Positions 32,050 to 41,367 of a DNA stretch of 64,000 nucleotides are shown here, one piece after another. Source of the DNA: an uncultured Porphyromonadaceae bacterium (GTDB lineage Bacteria > Bacteroidota > Bacteroidia > Bacteroidales > Muribaculaceae); NCBI GenBank assembly GCA_947175545.1, contig CAMWNI010000003.1, positions 1 through 64,000 on the forward strand, read 5' to 3'. The position numbers and the translations under genes were made by a program. Positions within the stretch are counted from its first letter, which is position 1, and each line of letters starts with the position of its first letter. The notes under the pieces are model-generated. The model had not been told where the DNA came from, searched no databases, and worked only from the letters and a program-made list of their open reading frames with translations.

Positions 32050-33624
32050 ATGGACTTACTGAATTGTCGTCGTCGGCCTTGCCGCGAAGTGACCGTTGGC
32101 GGGTGTGTGAAACTCGGAGCAAACAATCCGATTGTTGTCCAAAGCATGACTTCAACCTCAACGACCGATGAAGAGGCCTCGATTGCTCAGATCGGACGCA
32201 TTGCTGAGGCCGGTGCTGAACTCGTGCGCCTGACGGCTCAAGGCGTGCGCGAGGCAGAGGCTATGGGGCGTATGCGTCCGCAGGTCTCAGTTCCTCTTGT
32301 CGCCGATATTCACTTTAATCCGAATGCGGCGATGGCTGCGGCAATGGCGGTTCAGAAAGTCCGTATAAATCCGGGAAACTTTGTCCGTCCCGGCTCCAAT
32401 ATTGACGACGCGCTGTTGCCGCTTCTCGACAGACTTAAGGCGAATGGCGGCGCTATGCGTATTGGTGTCAACCACGGCTCTCTGTCGCCTGAAATCATGG
32501 AAAAATATGGCGATACACCGGAGGGCATGGTTGAGAGTGCAATGCAATATCTTCGTGTCTGTGACCGCGAGGGGTTCCATAACGTGGTTGTCAGTATCAA
32601 GGCGTCCAACACTGTCGTCATGGTCCGGACAGTTCGCTTGTTGGCCGAGACCATGAAGAACGAGGGTTTGCAATATCCGCTTCATCTCGGAGTGACCGAG
32701 GCGGGCGATGGCGAGGATGGCCGCGTGAAATCGGCCGTTGGAATCGGGGCGTTGCTCTATCAGGGCATAGGAGACACTATCCGGGTTTCGCTCAGCGAAG
32801 ACCCGGAACGTGAGGTTCCGGTTGCGCGCGCTCTGCTGGACCATATCTCAAAGGCCCGTATCGCACCGGCAATCAGAGTGGAATATGCACCGGGTTATAA
32901 TCCGCTTGCTCCGTCGCGCATCGAGTCGGTTGCAGTTGGTAATGTTGGCGGAAATCAACTTCCTGTCATATATGGCTTTGATGCGTTCGACTCCGCCGTT
33001 GAAATCGTTGAGGTCGACACTTCTGCCGCTTGCTCACGCAATTATGCTCCCAATCAGGTGATTCTCCTCCGTTCGATTCATCAAAACCGTGTTGGCGATT
33101 TGCAGGCAACGCGTCATGAACTTTTGTTGCATGGTGTTCACAATCCTGTGATTATGAGTTTGAACTACGATGCGTCAGATCCTGATATGACTTTGAAAGC
33201 AGCCGCTGATTTTGGCACGTTGCTTCTCAACGGCCATGCCGACGGAATCAGGATTGATGTTCCCGGAGTCGACACATCTTCACTGGCTCTCAATATTCTT
33301 CAGGCTGCGCGTCTGCGAATCTCTAAAACCGAGTTTATCAGTTGTCCGAGTTGTGGCCGGACAATGTTTGATCTTCAGTCAACGCTGAAGAAGATTAAGG
33401 AAGCGACCGGCCATCTCAAAGGTCTTAAAATCGGTGTCATGGGCTGCATTGTCAATGGTCCCGGCGAAATGGCCGATGCTGACTATGGCTATGTCGGAGC
33501 CGGAGTGGGCAACGTCAGCCTTTACCGGCGTCGCGAATGTGTAATGAAGAATATTCCACAGGAAAAGGCCCTTGATTGCCTGATTGACCTCATAAAGGAA
33601 AACGGAGAATGGGTGGAACCGTAA
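32050..33624 (+). CDS. ispG: 4-hydroxy-3-methylbut-2-enyl diphosphate synthase
   Basis: A 524-aa iron-sulfur enzyme of the MEP isoprenoid pathway. The N-terminal TIM-barrel contains NPIVVQSMTSTSTTDEEA, VADIHFNP and KVRINPGNF. The C-terminal domain holds the [4Fe-4S] ligands in ISCPSCGRTMFD and GVMGCIVNGPGEMADADYGY. Between the two lies an extra domain of roughly 120-140 residues, making it the long (plant/Bacteroidetes/chlamydia-like) type. The insert looks shorter than I would expect for that type. Overlaps the start region of the M16 peptidase. Confidence 0.95.
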   Translation: MDLLNCRRRPCREVTVGGCVKLGANNPIVVQSMTSTSTTDEEASIAQIGRIAEAGAELVRLTAQGVREAEAMGRMRPQVSVPLVADIHFNPNAAMAAAMAVQKVRINPGNFVRPGSNIDDALLPLLDRLKANGGAMRIGVNHGSLSPEIMEKYGDTPEGMVESAMQYLRVCDREGFHNVVVSIKASNTVVMVRTVRLLAETMKNEGLQYPLHLGVTEAGDGEDGRVKSAVGIGALLYQGIGDTIRVSLSEDPEREVPVARALLDHISKARIAPAIRVEYAPGYNPLAPSRIESVAVGNVGGNQLPVIYGFDAFDSAVEIVEVDTSAACSRNYAPNQVILLRSIHQNRVGDLQATRHELLLHGVHNPVIMSLNYDASDPDMTLKAAADFGTLLLNGHADGIRIDVPGVDTSSLALNILQAARLRISKTEFISCPSCGRTMFDLQSTLKKIKEATGHLKGLKIGVMGCIVNGPGEMADADYGYVGAGVGNVSLYRRRECVMKNIPQEKALDCLIDLIKENGEWVEP

Positions 33625-33629
33625 ATGTC

Positions 33630-34841
33630 ATGTCCGCGCGGTTATCGAACGGTCTGCGCTGCGTGGCGCGACGGGTCGGGGGCGCGACGGAATGTTGCGG
33701 AATCACGTTTAACAGCGGTTCGCGCGATGAAATCGTCGAGTGTGACCACGGTCTTGCTCATTTCGTTGAACATACGATTTTTAAGGGGACGTCGCGTCGT
33801 TCCGGTTCGTATGTGCTGAACCGCATGGAGGCTGTTGGCGGCGATTTGAATGCATTTACGACCAAGGAGGAGACAACGGTCTACTCCCTTATGCCTTCAG
33901 GTAACTTCCGCAGGGCCATGCGCCTGATTGGAGAACTGGTATCCGATTCTGCGTTTCCCGAGAAGGGGTTGCAGCTTGAACGTGACGTTGTTTGCGATGA
34001 AATTGACTCATATCTGGACTCTCCGGCTGAAGCCGCCTATGACCTGTTTGACGAAATGATTTTTGCCGGAAATCCGTTGGCCCATAACATTCTTGGACGA
34101 AAAGAGACCGTAATGGATTTGACCGGTGAGCGCTGCCGCCGTTACCTGCGCGAGCGTTTCACGGCTGACAACGGCGTTTTTTTCTACCTCGGACCGGCCG
34201 ATTGTGAGACGGTTCTCCGAGAGGCGGAGCGTTCCTTTGCTTCCCTGCCGCTTTTGGCGATAGAGGCGCCGCGGACTCTTCCGTTGGTCTCCTCTCCTGA
34301 AGTGATGGTTCAGGATAATGGTTCACATCAGTGTCATACGGTCATGGGGACAGCTGTTGGCGGATTGCATGCCGCAGACCGTCACGTTACGGCCCTTGCG
34401 GTTAATATTCTTGGAGGCCCGGGCATGAATGCATGGCTTAATCTGGCGTTGCGTGAGCGCAACGGTCTGGTCTACACGGTTGAGGCCTCAACGGCGCTAT
34501 ACTCTGATTGCGGGCTGATGACAATCTATTTCGGGTGTGACCATTCCGACCTGGAAAAATGCCGTCGGTTGGTCCGACGCACGCTTGAACGGTTTGCCGA
34601 CAGGCCGCTGACGGAGCGCCAGTTATCGGCCTATAAGCGACAGTATCTCGGGCAATTGACTCTTGGCCATGACAACAAGGAGCAACTCGCCTTGAGCAGC
34701 GCCCGTGCAATCCTCCACGGGCTTAACGTTCCGGACTTGGCGGAAACGTCTGAGCGTATCCGCTCCGTGTCGGCAGGTCAGCTCCATGATGCAGCGATTC
34801 GGTTGGCCGATGCTCCGCTGCGCGCACTGACGCTGTCTTGA
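33630..34841 (+). CDS. M16 family zinc metallopeptidase
   Basis: A 403-aa single-unit pitrilysin/processing-peptidase-like protein. The inverted zinc motif HxxEH is present (HGLAHFVEHTIFKG) with the downstream Glu in DVVCDEIDSYLDSP. The C-terminal M16_C half has the usual RERNGLVYTVEAS segment. There is no signal peptide, so it is probably cytoplasmic. MSARLSNGL at 33630 fits the family N-terminus and follows the ispG stop by 5 nt; ATG 33609 inside ispG is the alternative. Confidence 0.92.
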   Translation: MSARLSNGLRCVARRVGGATECCGITFNSGSRDEIVECDHGLAHFVEHTIFKGTSRRSGSYVLNRMEAVGGDLNAFTTKEETTVYSLMPSGNFRRAMRLIGELVSDSAFPEKGLQLERDVVCDEIDSYLDSPAEAAYDLFDEMIFAGNPLAHNILGRKETVMDLTGERCRRYLRERFTADNGVFFYLGPADCETVLREAERSFASLPLLAIEAPRTLPLVSSPEVMVQDNGSHQCHTVMGTAVGGLHAADRHVTALAVNILGGPGMNAWLNLALRERNGLVYTVEASTALYSDCGLMTIYFGCDHSDLEKCRRLVRRTLERFADRPLTERQLSAYKRQYLGQLTLGHDNKEQLALSSARAILHGLNVPDLAETSERIRSVSAGQLHDAAIRLADAPLRALTLS

Positions 34842-34930
34842 TAAATGTCACCATTCGGGTGATAATTGCAGCAAAATGCTCGCGAAATGTTAAAAAGATG
34901 CTAAATAACATAAAAATTCATGTAAAGTAC

Positions 34931-34960
34931 TTGCGGATTTAAAAAATATCCGTAACTTTG
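34931..34960 (+). promoter_or_regulatory. Promoter of a candidate small RNA
   Basis: TTG (34931-34933), 19-bp spacer, TAACTTTG (34953-34960) on the plus strand. The next plus-strand gene is more than 3 kb away, so this promoter serves something short. Confidence 0.7.
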
Positions 34961-34966
34961 CACCGT

Positions 34967-35033
34967 GTTTTTCATGGTATTAGATTTAAGGTTAACTAAG
35001 ATTGGTTGTCGCGATGACAATCAATTTTTTTTT
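34967..35033 (+). ncRNA. Candidate 67-nt small RNA
   Basis: Bounded by the promoter at 34931-34960 and an intrinsic terminator: ATTGGTTGTC (35001-35010) pairs over all ten positions (one G-U) with GACAATCAAT (35016-35025), followed by T8. The 5' part is unstructured and A/U-rich (GGTATTAGATTTAAGGTTAA). No open frame of any length. It ends 10 bp before the 3' end of the convergent regulator gene. Confidence 0.6.
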
Positions 35034-35043
35034 GCTTTGAAAT

Positions 35044-37935
35044 TCAAAAACTGGTGAGAAAGTCTGTCAGGGAGACTTCGGAGGGCAAGTTGATTTTCTT
35101 GCGCAGACGATAGCGTGCCATCTCGACCGATTTGAACGAAATGTTGATTAGCGGTGCGATTTCTTTGCTTGAGAGTCCCATTTTGATGTAACAGCATAGC
35201 CGGATATCGGCCTGAGTCAGCCGTGGGTATGTTTCATGAAGTCGTTTGGTGTAGTTTCCGTAGACAATGTCGAAATTACGGTTGAAAGTGTTCCAGTCGT
35301 CATCGTGCGAGATATTCTCTTCAATTGTTGAGTGAAGATGTGACAGTTGCTTTTGGACCGACGGATTGTCATCGGTAATTGCCATAATTTTTGCGATACG
35401 CGTTGCAATTTCCTGGAGAATCTCATTTTTTCTTATCAGGTTCATCGTTGCGTTGCCGAGTTCGCTGCTTTTGTGTTTAATGTCGATTTCAAGCTGTTCG
35501 GATTTCAGGGTTGCGATTTCATAATCTTTTCTGATTGCTTCCTGCTCGGCTTCCTGGCGCATAGCGTCCAGTTCGGTCTCTTTTTTGCGTTCAATTGCTT
35601 TCTCGGCATTGGTTTTCCACTGTCGCGTCATGAAGCCGATGCCGACAAATAAAGCGATGGCAATTATAATATATAGAGCCTTCGCAGTGGTCGAGCGATA
35701 CCATGGAGGCAATATTTCGAAATCGAAAGCAGTTTCGGCCGACTCGCCCGTGCGGATGTTGTGCGCTCGGACAAGAAGCTTGTATTTGCCCTCGGCAAGC
35801 TGAGTGTATTCACGAGATGATTCAACGCTCGGGTTGCTCCAGGTCCGGTCATAGTTCTCCAGGCGGGAACTGAATGTAACGCTCTCGTCTGTACTGAAGT
35901 CGGGGCAAGCGAATTCAAACCGGAGTGAATTGAGCCGGAAGGGTAGAACAAGATTCCGGATGGCTTCTTCGCTGTTAAGCCCTGAGCGGTAGACAAGGGT
36001 GTCACTATTGGCATAAATTGAGTTGATAAATGGAGCTGATACCCAGGAGTCAGCAGTGTTTACTTTAGAGTCAATATTCCAGAAACCGTCCTGATTGCCG
36101 ACAATGATTTCCTGCGGATTTATGTAGTTGACGGTTTCATATCCGTTAAGTAGCTTGTTCGACAGGGATTTAATTGGTATGGATTCGTAACGTAGTTCGC
36201 CATTGTCACTGATGTGGCCGATGTTCAGGACTGAATCCTCCATTAGAATGAACTGCCGGCTATTATTGTTGTTGTTGTTGAGCAGTCGCGGGGTGACTCC
36301 TGGAAAGGTTGATGTCAGTTTCGGGTGAGGAATCATTCGTCCGGATTTGCCGTCAAGGCAGTAGAAGCCATCGGGGTTAAAAAAAACGGCGTTTCCTGAG
36401 AGCAGAGCGACGGCGTTGTTTAATGTTGATGGTAAACCGTTGTCAACAGTGAAGAGTGTGACGTTCTTGAATGTCTGATGAGCCGGGTCGAACTCCATCC
36501 GGTAAATTCCCTTGAGCCAATGGCCAACCCAGAGAATGCCGTCAGAATCCTCACAGAAGCGTCCGCGTACGCCATTGTCGCCCGGAATCAGTCCGCAATC
36601 GTGCCAGCTGGCGTCGGCGCCCGGACGGAGCATATGGAATCCATCGTAGCTGGCCGTAAGCGCCAGCGCTTGCTCGCTGCAAAGAGGTTTAACCGTGTAC
36701 GAGCCGGTTACTCCTTCGATTTTCTCGAATTTTCCCTGCGAAAAGAAGAACACGCCGGCATCTCCGGCAACGAAAAAACCATTGTCGGTCGGCGTCAGGT
36801 CCCATATCTGACCCTGGAGTTCGCGCTTGAGCGCCAGGGGGCGTGGTGAGTTCTGAAAAGGGTAGGGGGTTGAATAGAGTCCCTGGTTGGTGCCGAAGTA
36901 AACGGTTGAGCCATATTTAATGGAGGCATATCCGGCTCCGATTCCGTTTGCAGTTCCAATCAGGTTAGACACGGGCGAATTGTAGACTGCATAGTCAAGA
37001 CCATTGTCAAGGCAGAGCCAGATGTTGCCGGCTTTGTCAAATGCCGCGTTCAGGACAGTGTTGTTCAGCAGTCCGGATTCCTTGTTGACATAGCGAGTCA
37101 TTCCCGTCAGGAAATTCTTGATTACAGCGCCTCCGGTCACAGTTCCGAAAACATAGTCCGATCCTCTGTTTGTTGCGCAAAAGAGCTGATTGTCCATTAT
37201 GAAACTGTCAATGTCAGTTTGCAGTCTGACGGCTTTACCGTCAATAAAATGAAACAAACCGTTGAGCGGAGTTGCAATGATAATTGAGTCCTTCCCGGGA
37301 AGAATGGCGGCAATCTTTAGTCCGCGGAGGCTTTCAAGTCCCGGAAGCGGAGTGAAATCCGTTCCGTTTAATTCGGAAATGTTCCCGTTTTCGAACCCGA
37401 CGAGAAGATGTCCGCCAATCATTGCCGAACATGATATGCGGTTTTCGCTTTCAGCCGTCAGCAGTGAATTGCCGTCATAGATAATAATATGGTTGTCACT
37501 TTGAAAGAAAAGAAGCCGACCGTCCGAAAAGATTCGCCATACTTCGGATATATTAGGTCTTGAATTGTCAAAAAGGCCCATCAGCGAATGATAGGCCAGA
37601 TTGCCTGAAATGGAATCCGGCAGGAAATAGCCGAACTCTTCCGATGCACCGGCGTAGATACGCCCTGATTTTACATCGTACATCAGCGAGCGGACCGTGG
37701 TCATATTCGGGATTATATATTTTGACCATCTCGCGCCGTCAAACGTCAACATCCCGTCGCGGTTGCCGACATAAAGCCTGCCGACAGAGTCCTGAATTGC
37801 GGTCCAGTTCTGCGGGCCTCCTTTGTAGGTTCCGGACGGGAAATTGCGGATTTGCATGAATCCGGCGGCTTGGCTTGCAAATGACAGAGTAATAAAAATA
37901 AGGGTTATGATAACATGTTTTAGGACTTTTTTCAT
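35044..37935 (-). CDS. Transmembrane propeller/Y_Y_Y sensor with LuxR-type HTH (PUL regulator)
   Basis: A 963-aa one-component-like regulator. Signal/anchor MKKVLKHVIITLIFITLSFA, a periplasmic two-bladed propeller region of reg_prop-type repeats (~30-630), and a Y_Y_Y domain (~640-735) come first. One membrane helix (~752-772, ALYIIIAIALFVGIGF), a coiled coil (~775-850) and a C-terminal LuxR-like HTH (~900-955, LTQADIRLCCYIKMGLSSKE) follow. Unlike hybrid two-component PUL regulators it has no kinase or receiver domain. It is divergent from susC, so it probably senses a glycan and activates the locus. ATG 37935 begins the signal sequence. Confidence 0.87.
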   Translation of the reverse strand: MKKVLKHVIITLIFITLSFASQAAGFMQIRNFPSGTYKGGPQNWTAIQDSVGRLYVGNRDGMLTFDGARWSKYIIPNMTTVRSLMYDVKSGRIYAGASEEFGYFLPDSISGNLAYHSLMGLFDNSRPNISEVWRIFSDGRLLFFQSDNHIIIYDGNSLLTAESENRISCSAMIGGHLLVGFENGNISELNGTDFTPLPGLESLRGLKIAAILPGKDSIIIATPLNGLFHFIDGKAVRLQTDIDSFIMDNQLFCATNRGSDYVFGTVTGGAVIKNFLTGMTRYVNKESGLLNNTVLNAAFDKAGNIWLCLDNGLDYAVYNSPVSNLIGTANGIGAGYASIKYGSTVYFGTNQGLYSTPYPFQNSPRPLALKRELQGQIWDLTPTDNGFFVAGDAGVFFFSQGKFEKIEGVTGSYTVKPLCSEQALALTASYDGFHMLRPGADASWHDCGLIPGDNGVRGRFCEDSDGILWVGHWLKGIYRMEFDPAHQTFKNVTLFTVDNGLPSTLNNAVALLSGNAVFFNPDGFYCLDGKSGRMIPHPKLTSTFPGVTPRLLNNNNNNSRQFILMEDSVLNIGHISDNGELRYESIPIKSLSNKLLNGYETVNYINPQEIIVGNQDGFWNIDSKVNTADSWVSAPFINSIYANSDTLVYRSGLNSEEAIRNLVLPFRLNSLRFEFACPDFSTDESVTFSSRLENYDRTWSNPSVESSREYTQLAEGKYKLLVRAHNIRTGESAETAFDFEILPPWYRSTTAKALYIIIAIALFVGIGFMTRQWKTNAEKAIERKKETELDAMRQEAEQEAIRKDYEIATLKSEQLEIDIKHKSSELGNATMNLIRKNEILQEIATRIAKIMAITDDNPSVQKQLSHLHSTIEENISHDDDWNTFNRNFDIVYGNYTKRLHETYPRLTQADIRLCCYIKMGLSSKEIAPLINISFKSVEMARYRLRKKINLPSEVSLTDFLTSF

Positions 37936-38011
37936 AAAAAATGTTGATTGCTTCTTTTTACTGGCACAAAGGTGCAAAAAATATACATGTAGGGCATAGT
38001 TGTTGGATATG

Positions 38012-38033
38012 TTATACAACATGTTTTGTATAA
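38012..38033. promoter_or_regulatory. Dyad, candidate regulator binding site
   Basis: TTATACAA (38012-38019) and TTGTATAA (38026-38033) form a perfect 8-bp inverted repeat with a 6-bp spacer. It lies in the divergent gap, about 90 bp upstream of the susC -33 box. Confidence 0.4.
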
Positions 38034-38123
38034 AAGGTTGATATTCAGATGCGATATATAATAATGTAGGGGAGTTGTAGTGGTCAGTTAAATCGGTTGT
38101 AGAGTTAAAATATAGGTAAAAAA

Positions 38124-38155
38124 TTTGGAGGAATGCATTCAGCCATGTAATTTTG
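38124..38155 (+). promoter_or_regulatory. susC promoter
   Basis: TTTG (38124-38127), 20-bp spacer, TAATTTTG (38148-38155). The leader to ATG 38209 is about 47 nt. Confidence 0.8.
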
Positions 38156-38208
38156 CGGCATGAAATTTGTTAATTGTTCAAAAAATAATAACCCGATTTA
38201 ATTACCAG

Positions 38209-41200
38209 ATGAAAAAAGCACTAAGCATTTTCTTATTTGCTTTTATAAGTTTAAGCGTAGCGGCTCAGACGTCGGCGTTTACTGTCAGTGGTGTCATTAC
38301 CTCGGCAGACGACGGTGAACCGATGGTCGGCGCTTCTGTTACTATAAAAGGAAAGCCTGTCGGAGTTGCTTCCGACCTTGATGGCAACTATACTATTACG
38401 GTTGCCGGCGACGCGATTCTCCGCTTCTCTTATGTGGGTTACGTTACCAAAGAGGTGAAGGTCGGTTCGGAGCGTACAATCAACGTGAGCCTTGAGCCTT
38501 CGCCCGATATGCTTGACGAAGTTGTCGTTGTTGGTTACGGTGCCGTTAAGAAAAGCGACCTTACCGGTTCCATCACCAGCGTTAACGCTGATAAACTGAC
38601 AAAAACGCCCGCGGCTTCACTCTCGAACGCGCTTCAGGGTCAGGTTGCCGGCGTAACAGTCAACTCTTTGACCGGACGTCCGGGAGCAGGCGCCGAGGTT
38701 CGCATCCGCGGAGTCGGAACCGTTAACGGTTCATCGCCGATTTATGTTGTTGACGGTGTGATAGCTGACGACATTGACTTTCTGTCGCCCAATGATATCG
38801 AGCATATCGAAGTCCTGAAGGACGCTTCGGCAACAGCTATTTACGGTGCGCGTGGCGCGAATGGCGTCATTATCGTGACCACAAAGTCCGGAGGATTTTC
38901 GCAGCCCACTCACATTTCCTTTAATGGATATGTCGGTGTGCAGCAGCGCTGGAAGAAGCTTAAGGTCATGAATGCCAAAGAGTATGCCGATGCCTACGTC
39001 GGAATCAATGGTAATGCCTCCGCGAAGAAAGTGTATGCCGAGCAGGGCTTCAATCAGTGGCTCAATCTCTATCAGGGCCTGCGTTCGTCCGATTATTATC
39101 CTACTGTATATAATCCGGATACTAATCCCGGCGGTTTCGACTACTCTGCGGTCGACACTGACTGGCAGGACCAGGTTTTTCGCAACGGCCTGATTCAGAA
39201 CTATCATCTGTCGGTTGACGGTGGTACGGACCGCACCACTTATTCAATGTCGGCAAGCTGGTTTGGCCAGGAAGGCATAATTATCGGTTCTGATTACAGT
39301 CGTTTTACCGGTCGTATCAACAGCTCCTTCAAGGCGTTTCCCTGGCTGAAGCTCGGTGAGAACATCACTTATATGGCCTCTGTTGCCAAGAATGCTTACG
39401 AAAGCGGCGATAACTCCGAAAGTGCCGGTGCCAATATCCTCTCGGCGGCCTTTGCTATGGCGCCCTGGGATCCTGTTCGTTATCCTGACGGTTACGTCAA
39501 CCGTTCCGGCAAGGACATGGGCGGCCGGATTTCAGCCGGTTCCGCCTATAAGAATGTAACCAATCCGCTTTCAATGGTAGAGTATTCTCATCCGAAAGTC
39601 AATAAGGACCGCTTCGTCGGCAACGTTTTCCTTGAACTGACACCTGTCAGCCACTTCAATTTCCGCAGCAGTTTCAGCTTTGATTACAGCATCACGCGTG
39701 ACAAGAGCTTCTCTGACGCCTATGAAGTGTCGGCCTATGACAAGCGCGACAAGAACTTCCTCTCATCCTCGCTTGCCCGCAGCAGCTACTGGAACAATGA
39801 TAACATTCTGACTTATGACAACAAGTTCGGCAGGCATAGCCTGACCGCAATGGCTGGTTTCACCGTTGAGGAATATAATTGGTACTCAATTGGCAACTCC
39901 GGCTCGAGTATTCTGAATCCGGTTGACCGTAACTGGTATCTCTCGCAGGTTACCGATGATTATGGCAAACCGAGCGACGGCGTAGCCCGCAACCGTCGGC
40001 AGTCTTGGCTCGGCCGTGTCAACTACTCGTTTGACAGTCGCTATCTTCTGACAGTCAACTTTCGTGCCGACGGTTCAAGCAAGTTCGCGAAAAACCGTTG
40101 GGGTTACTTCCCCTCGTTTGCACTCGCATGGCGTATGAACAACGAATCATGGTTGCGCGACTATGCCGCCCTCAACGACCTCAAGCTTCGTTTCGGGTGG
40201 GGTAAGGTCGGCAACGACAACATCAGCAACGATGCGTTTATTCTCAACATGTTCAACAACGGTCCGACGTTTGTCGATTATGTTCTCGGAGCGAACCAGC
40301 AGCTTGTCAACGGCGCTGCCGTTCTGACCTGGATTAACAACGGCGGTCACTGGGAAAATACCGAACAGTGGAGTGCAGGCGTCGACTTCCGCTTTTGGAA
40401 CGGTAAACTCTCCGGGTCGGTTGACGGATTTATCCGTGACACCAACGACATGCTGATGTCCGTCAACGCTCCCGGTCACGTCGGCAACCGCTATTCAAGC
40501 ACGGCCAACGTCGGAAAGGTCCGCAACAAGGGCATTGAAATCTCCATTGACCATCAGATGCACATTAACAAAGATTTCTATTACTCCATTGGCGGCAACG
40601 TATCGTTTATCCATAACGAACTGCTTGAACTCAACGGTGGCGCTCCAATCTACACCAACTATCAGCAAGTTCAGGTTGTGAATCAGGGATTCCCGCTTTA
40701 CTACTTCTGGGGTTACCAATATGACGGAATTTACCGCAGCGACGAGGAAGTCCTTGACTACCTGACGGACTATACCGCAGCAGACGTACCCTTCCATGCC
40801 GGTGATGCGAAGTATCGTGATATTAACAAGGACGGACGCATTGATGACAAGGACCGCGTTTATATCGGTTCTTCAATCCCCAAGGTGAACTATGGCATTA
40901 ACCTCGGCCTTTGGTATCGTGACTTCGACCTTCAGCTCTTCTTCCAGGGTACTGCCGGCTCAAAGGTCTACAACCAGATGCGCCATCGCCTTGAGAGCAA
41001 CGGCGCGACCTCGGTTCTCGATCCGGTAATGGCCGATGCCTGGACCGTTGACAACCCCGACGGTTCGTTGCCGAACCCCCGCAACACCGTAAACTACTAT
41101 GTGTCGACCAGATTCCTTGAAAGCGGAGACTATTTCCGCCTGAAGAATCTCCAGTTCGGCTATTCGCTGCCGAAGTCTGTGCTTGGCAAGCGAGGCCTGA

Positions 41201-41346
41201 CCAACTGCCGCTTCTATATCCAGTGTTCAAACGTGTTCACTGCCACTAAGTATCGCGGTTTCGACCCTGAAGTCAGCGGCGGAGTTGACTACGGCAACTA
41301 TCCGCAGAGCCGCACGTTCCTTTTTGGTGTTAACATTACCTATTAA
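38209..41346 (+). CDS. SusC/RagA-type TonB-linked outer-membrane transporter
   Basis: A 1045-aa TonB-dependent transporter importing oligosaccharides across the outer membrane. Signal peptide MKKALSIFLFAFISLSVAA, carboxypeptidase-regulatory-like domain (~22-105, SGVITSADDGEPMVGASVTI), and the TonB-box/plug start VVVVGYGAVKKSDLTGS with the plug to ~230. The 22-strand barrel follows and ends in an aromatic (GVNITY), as the Bam signal requires. Directly followed by susD at 21 bp. ATG 38209 starts the signal peptide. Confidence 0.96.
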   Translation: MKKALSIFLFAFISLSVAAQTSAFTVSGVITSADDGEPMVGASVTIKGKPVGVASDLDGNYTITVAGDAILRFSYVGYVTKEVKVGSERTINVSLEPSPDMLDEVVVVGYGAVKKSDLTGSITSVNADKLTKTPAASLSNALQGQVAGVTVNSLTGRPGAGAEVRIRGVGTVNGSSPIYVVDGVIADDIDFLSPNDIEHIEVLKDASATAIYGARGANGVIIVTTKSGGFSQPTHISFNGYVGVQQRWKKLKVMNAKEYADAYVGINGNASAKKVYAEQGFNQWLNLYQGLRSSDYYPTVYNPDTNPGGFDYSAVDTDWQDQVFRNGLIQNYHLSVDGGTDRTTYSMSASWFGQEGIIIGSDYSRFTGRINSSFKAFPWLKLGENITYMASVAKNAYESGDNSESAGANILSAAFAMAPWDPVRYPDGYVNRSGKDMGGRISAGSAYKNVTNPLSMVEYSHPKVNKDRFVGNVFLELTPVSHFNFRSSFSFDYSITRDKSFSDAYEVSAYDKRDKNFLSSSLARSSYWNNDNILTYDNKFGRHSLTAMAGFTVEEYNWYSIGNSGSSILNPVDRNWYLSQVTDDYGKPSDGVARNRRQSWLGRVNYSFDSRYLLTVNFRADGSSKFAKNRWGYFPSFALAWRMNNESWLRDYAALNDLKLRFGWGKVGNDNISNDAFILNMFNNGPTFVDYVLGANQQLVNGAAVLTWINNGGHWENTEQWSAGVDFRFWNGKLSGSVDGFIRDTNDMLMSVNAPGHVGNRYSSTANVGKVRNKGIEISIDHQMHINKDFYYSIGGNVSFIHNELLELNGGAPIYTNYQQVQVVNQGFPLYYFWGYQYDGIYRSDEEVLDYLTDYTAADVPFHAGDAKYRDINKDGRIDDKDRVYIGSSIPKVNYGINLGLWYRDFDLQLFFQGTAGSKVYNQMRHRLESNGATSVLDPVMADAWTVDNPDGSLPNPRNTVNYYVSTRFLESGDYFRLKNLQFGYSLPKSVLGKRGLTNCRFYIQCSNVFTATKYRGFDPEVSGGVDYGNYPQSRTFLFGVNITY

Positions 41347-41367
41347 ACAACTTCAGCATTTGGAATT

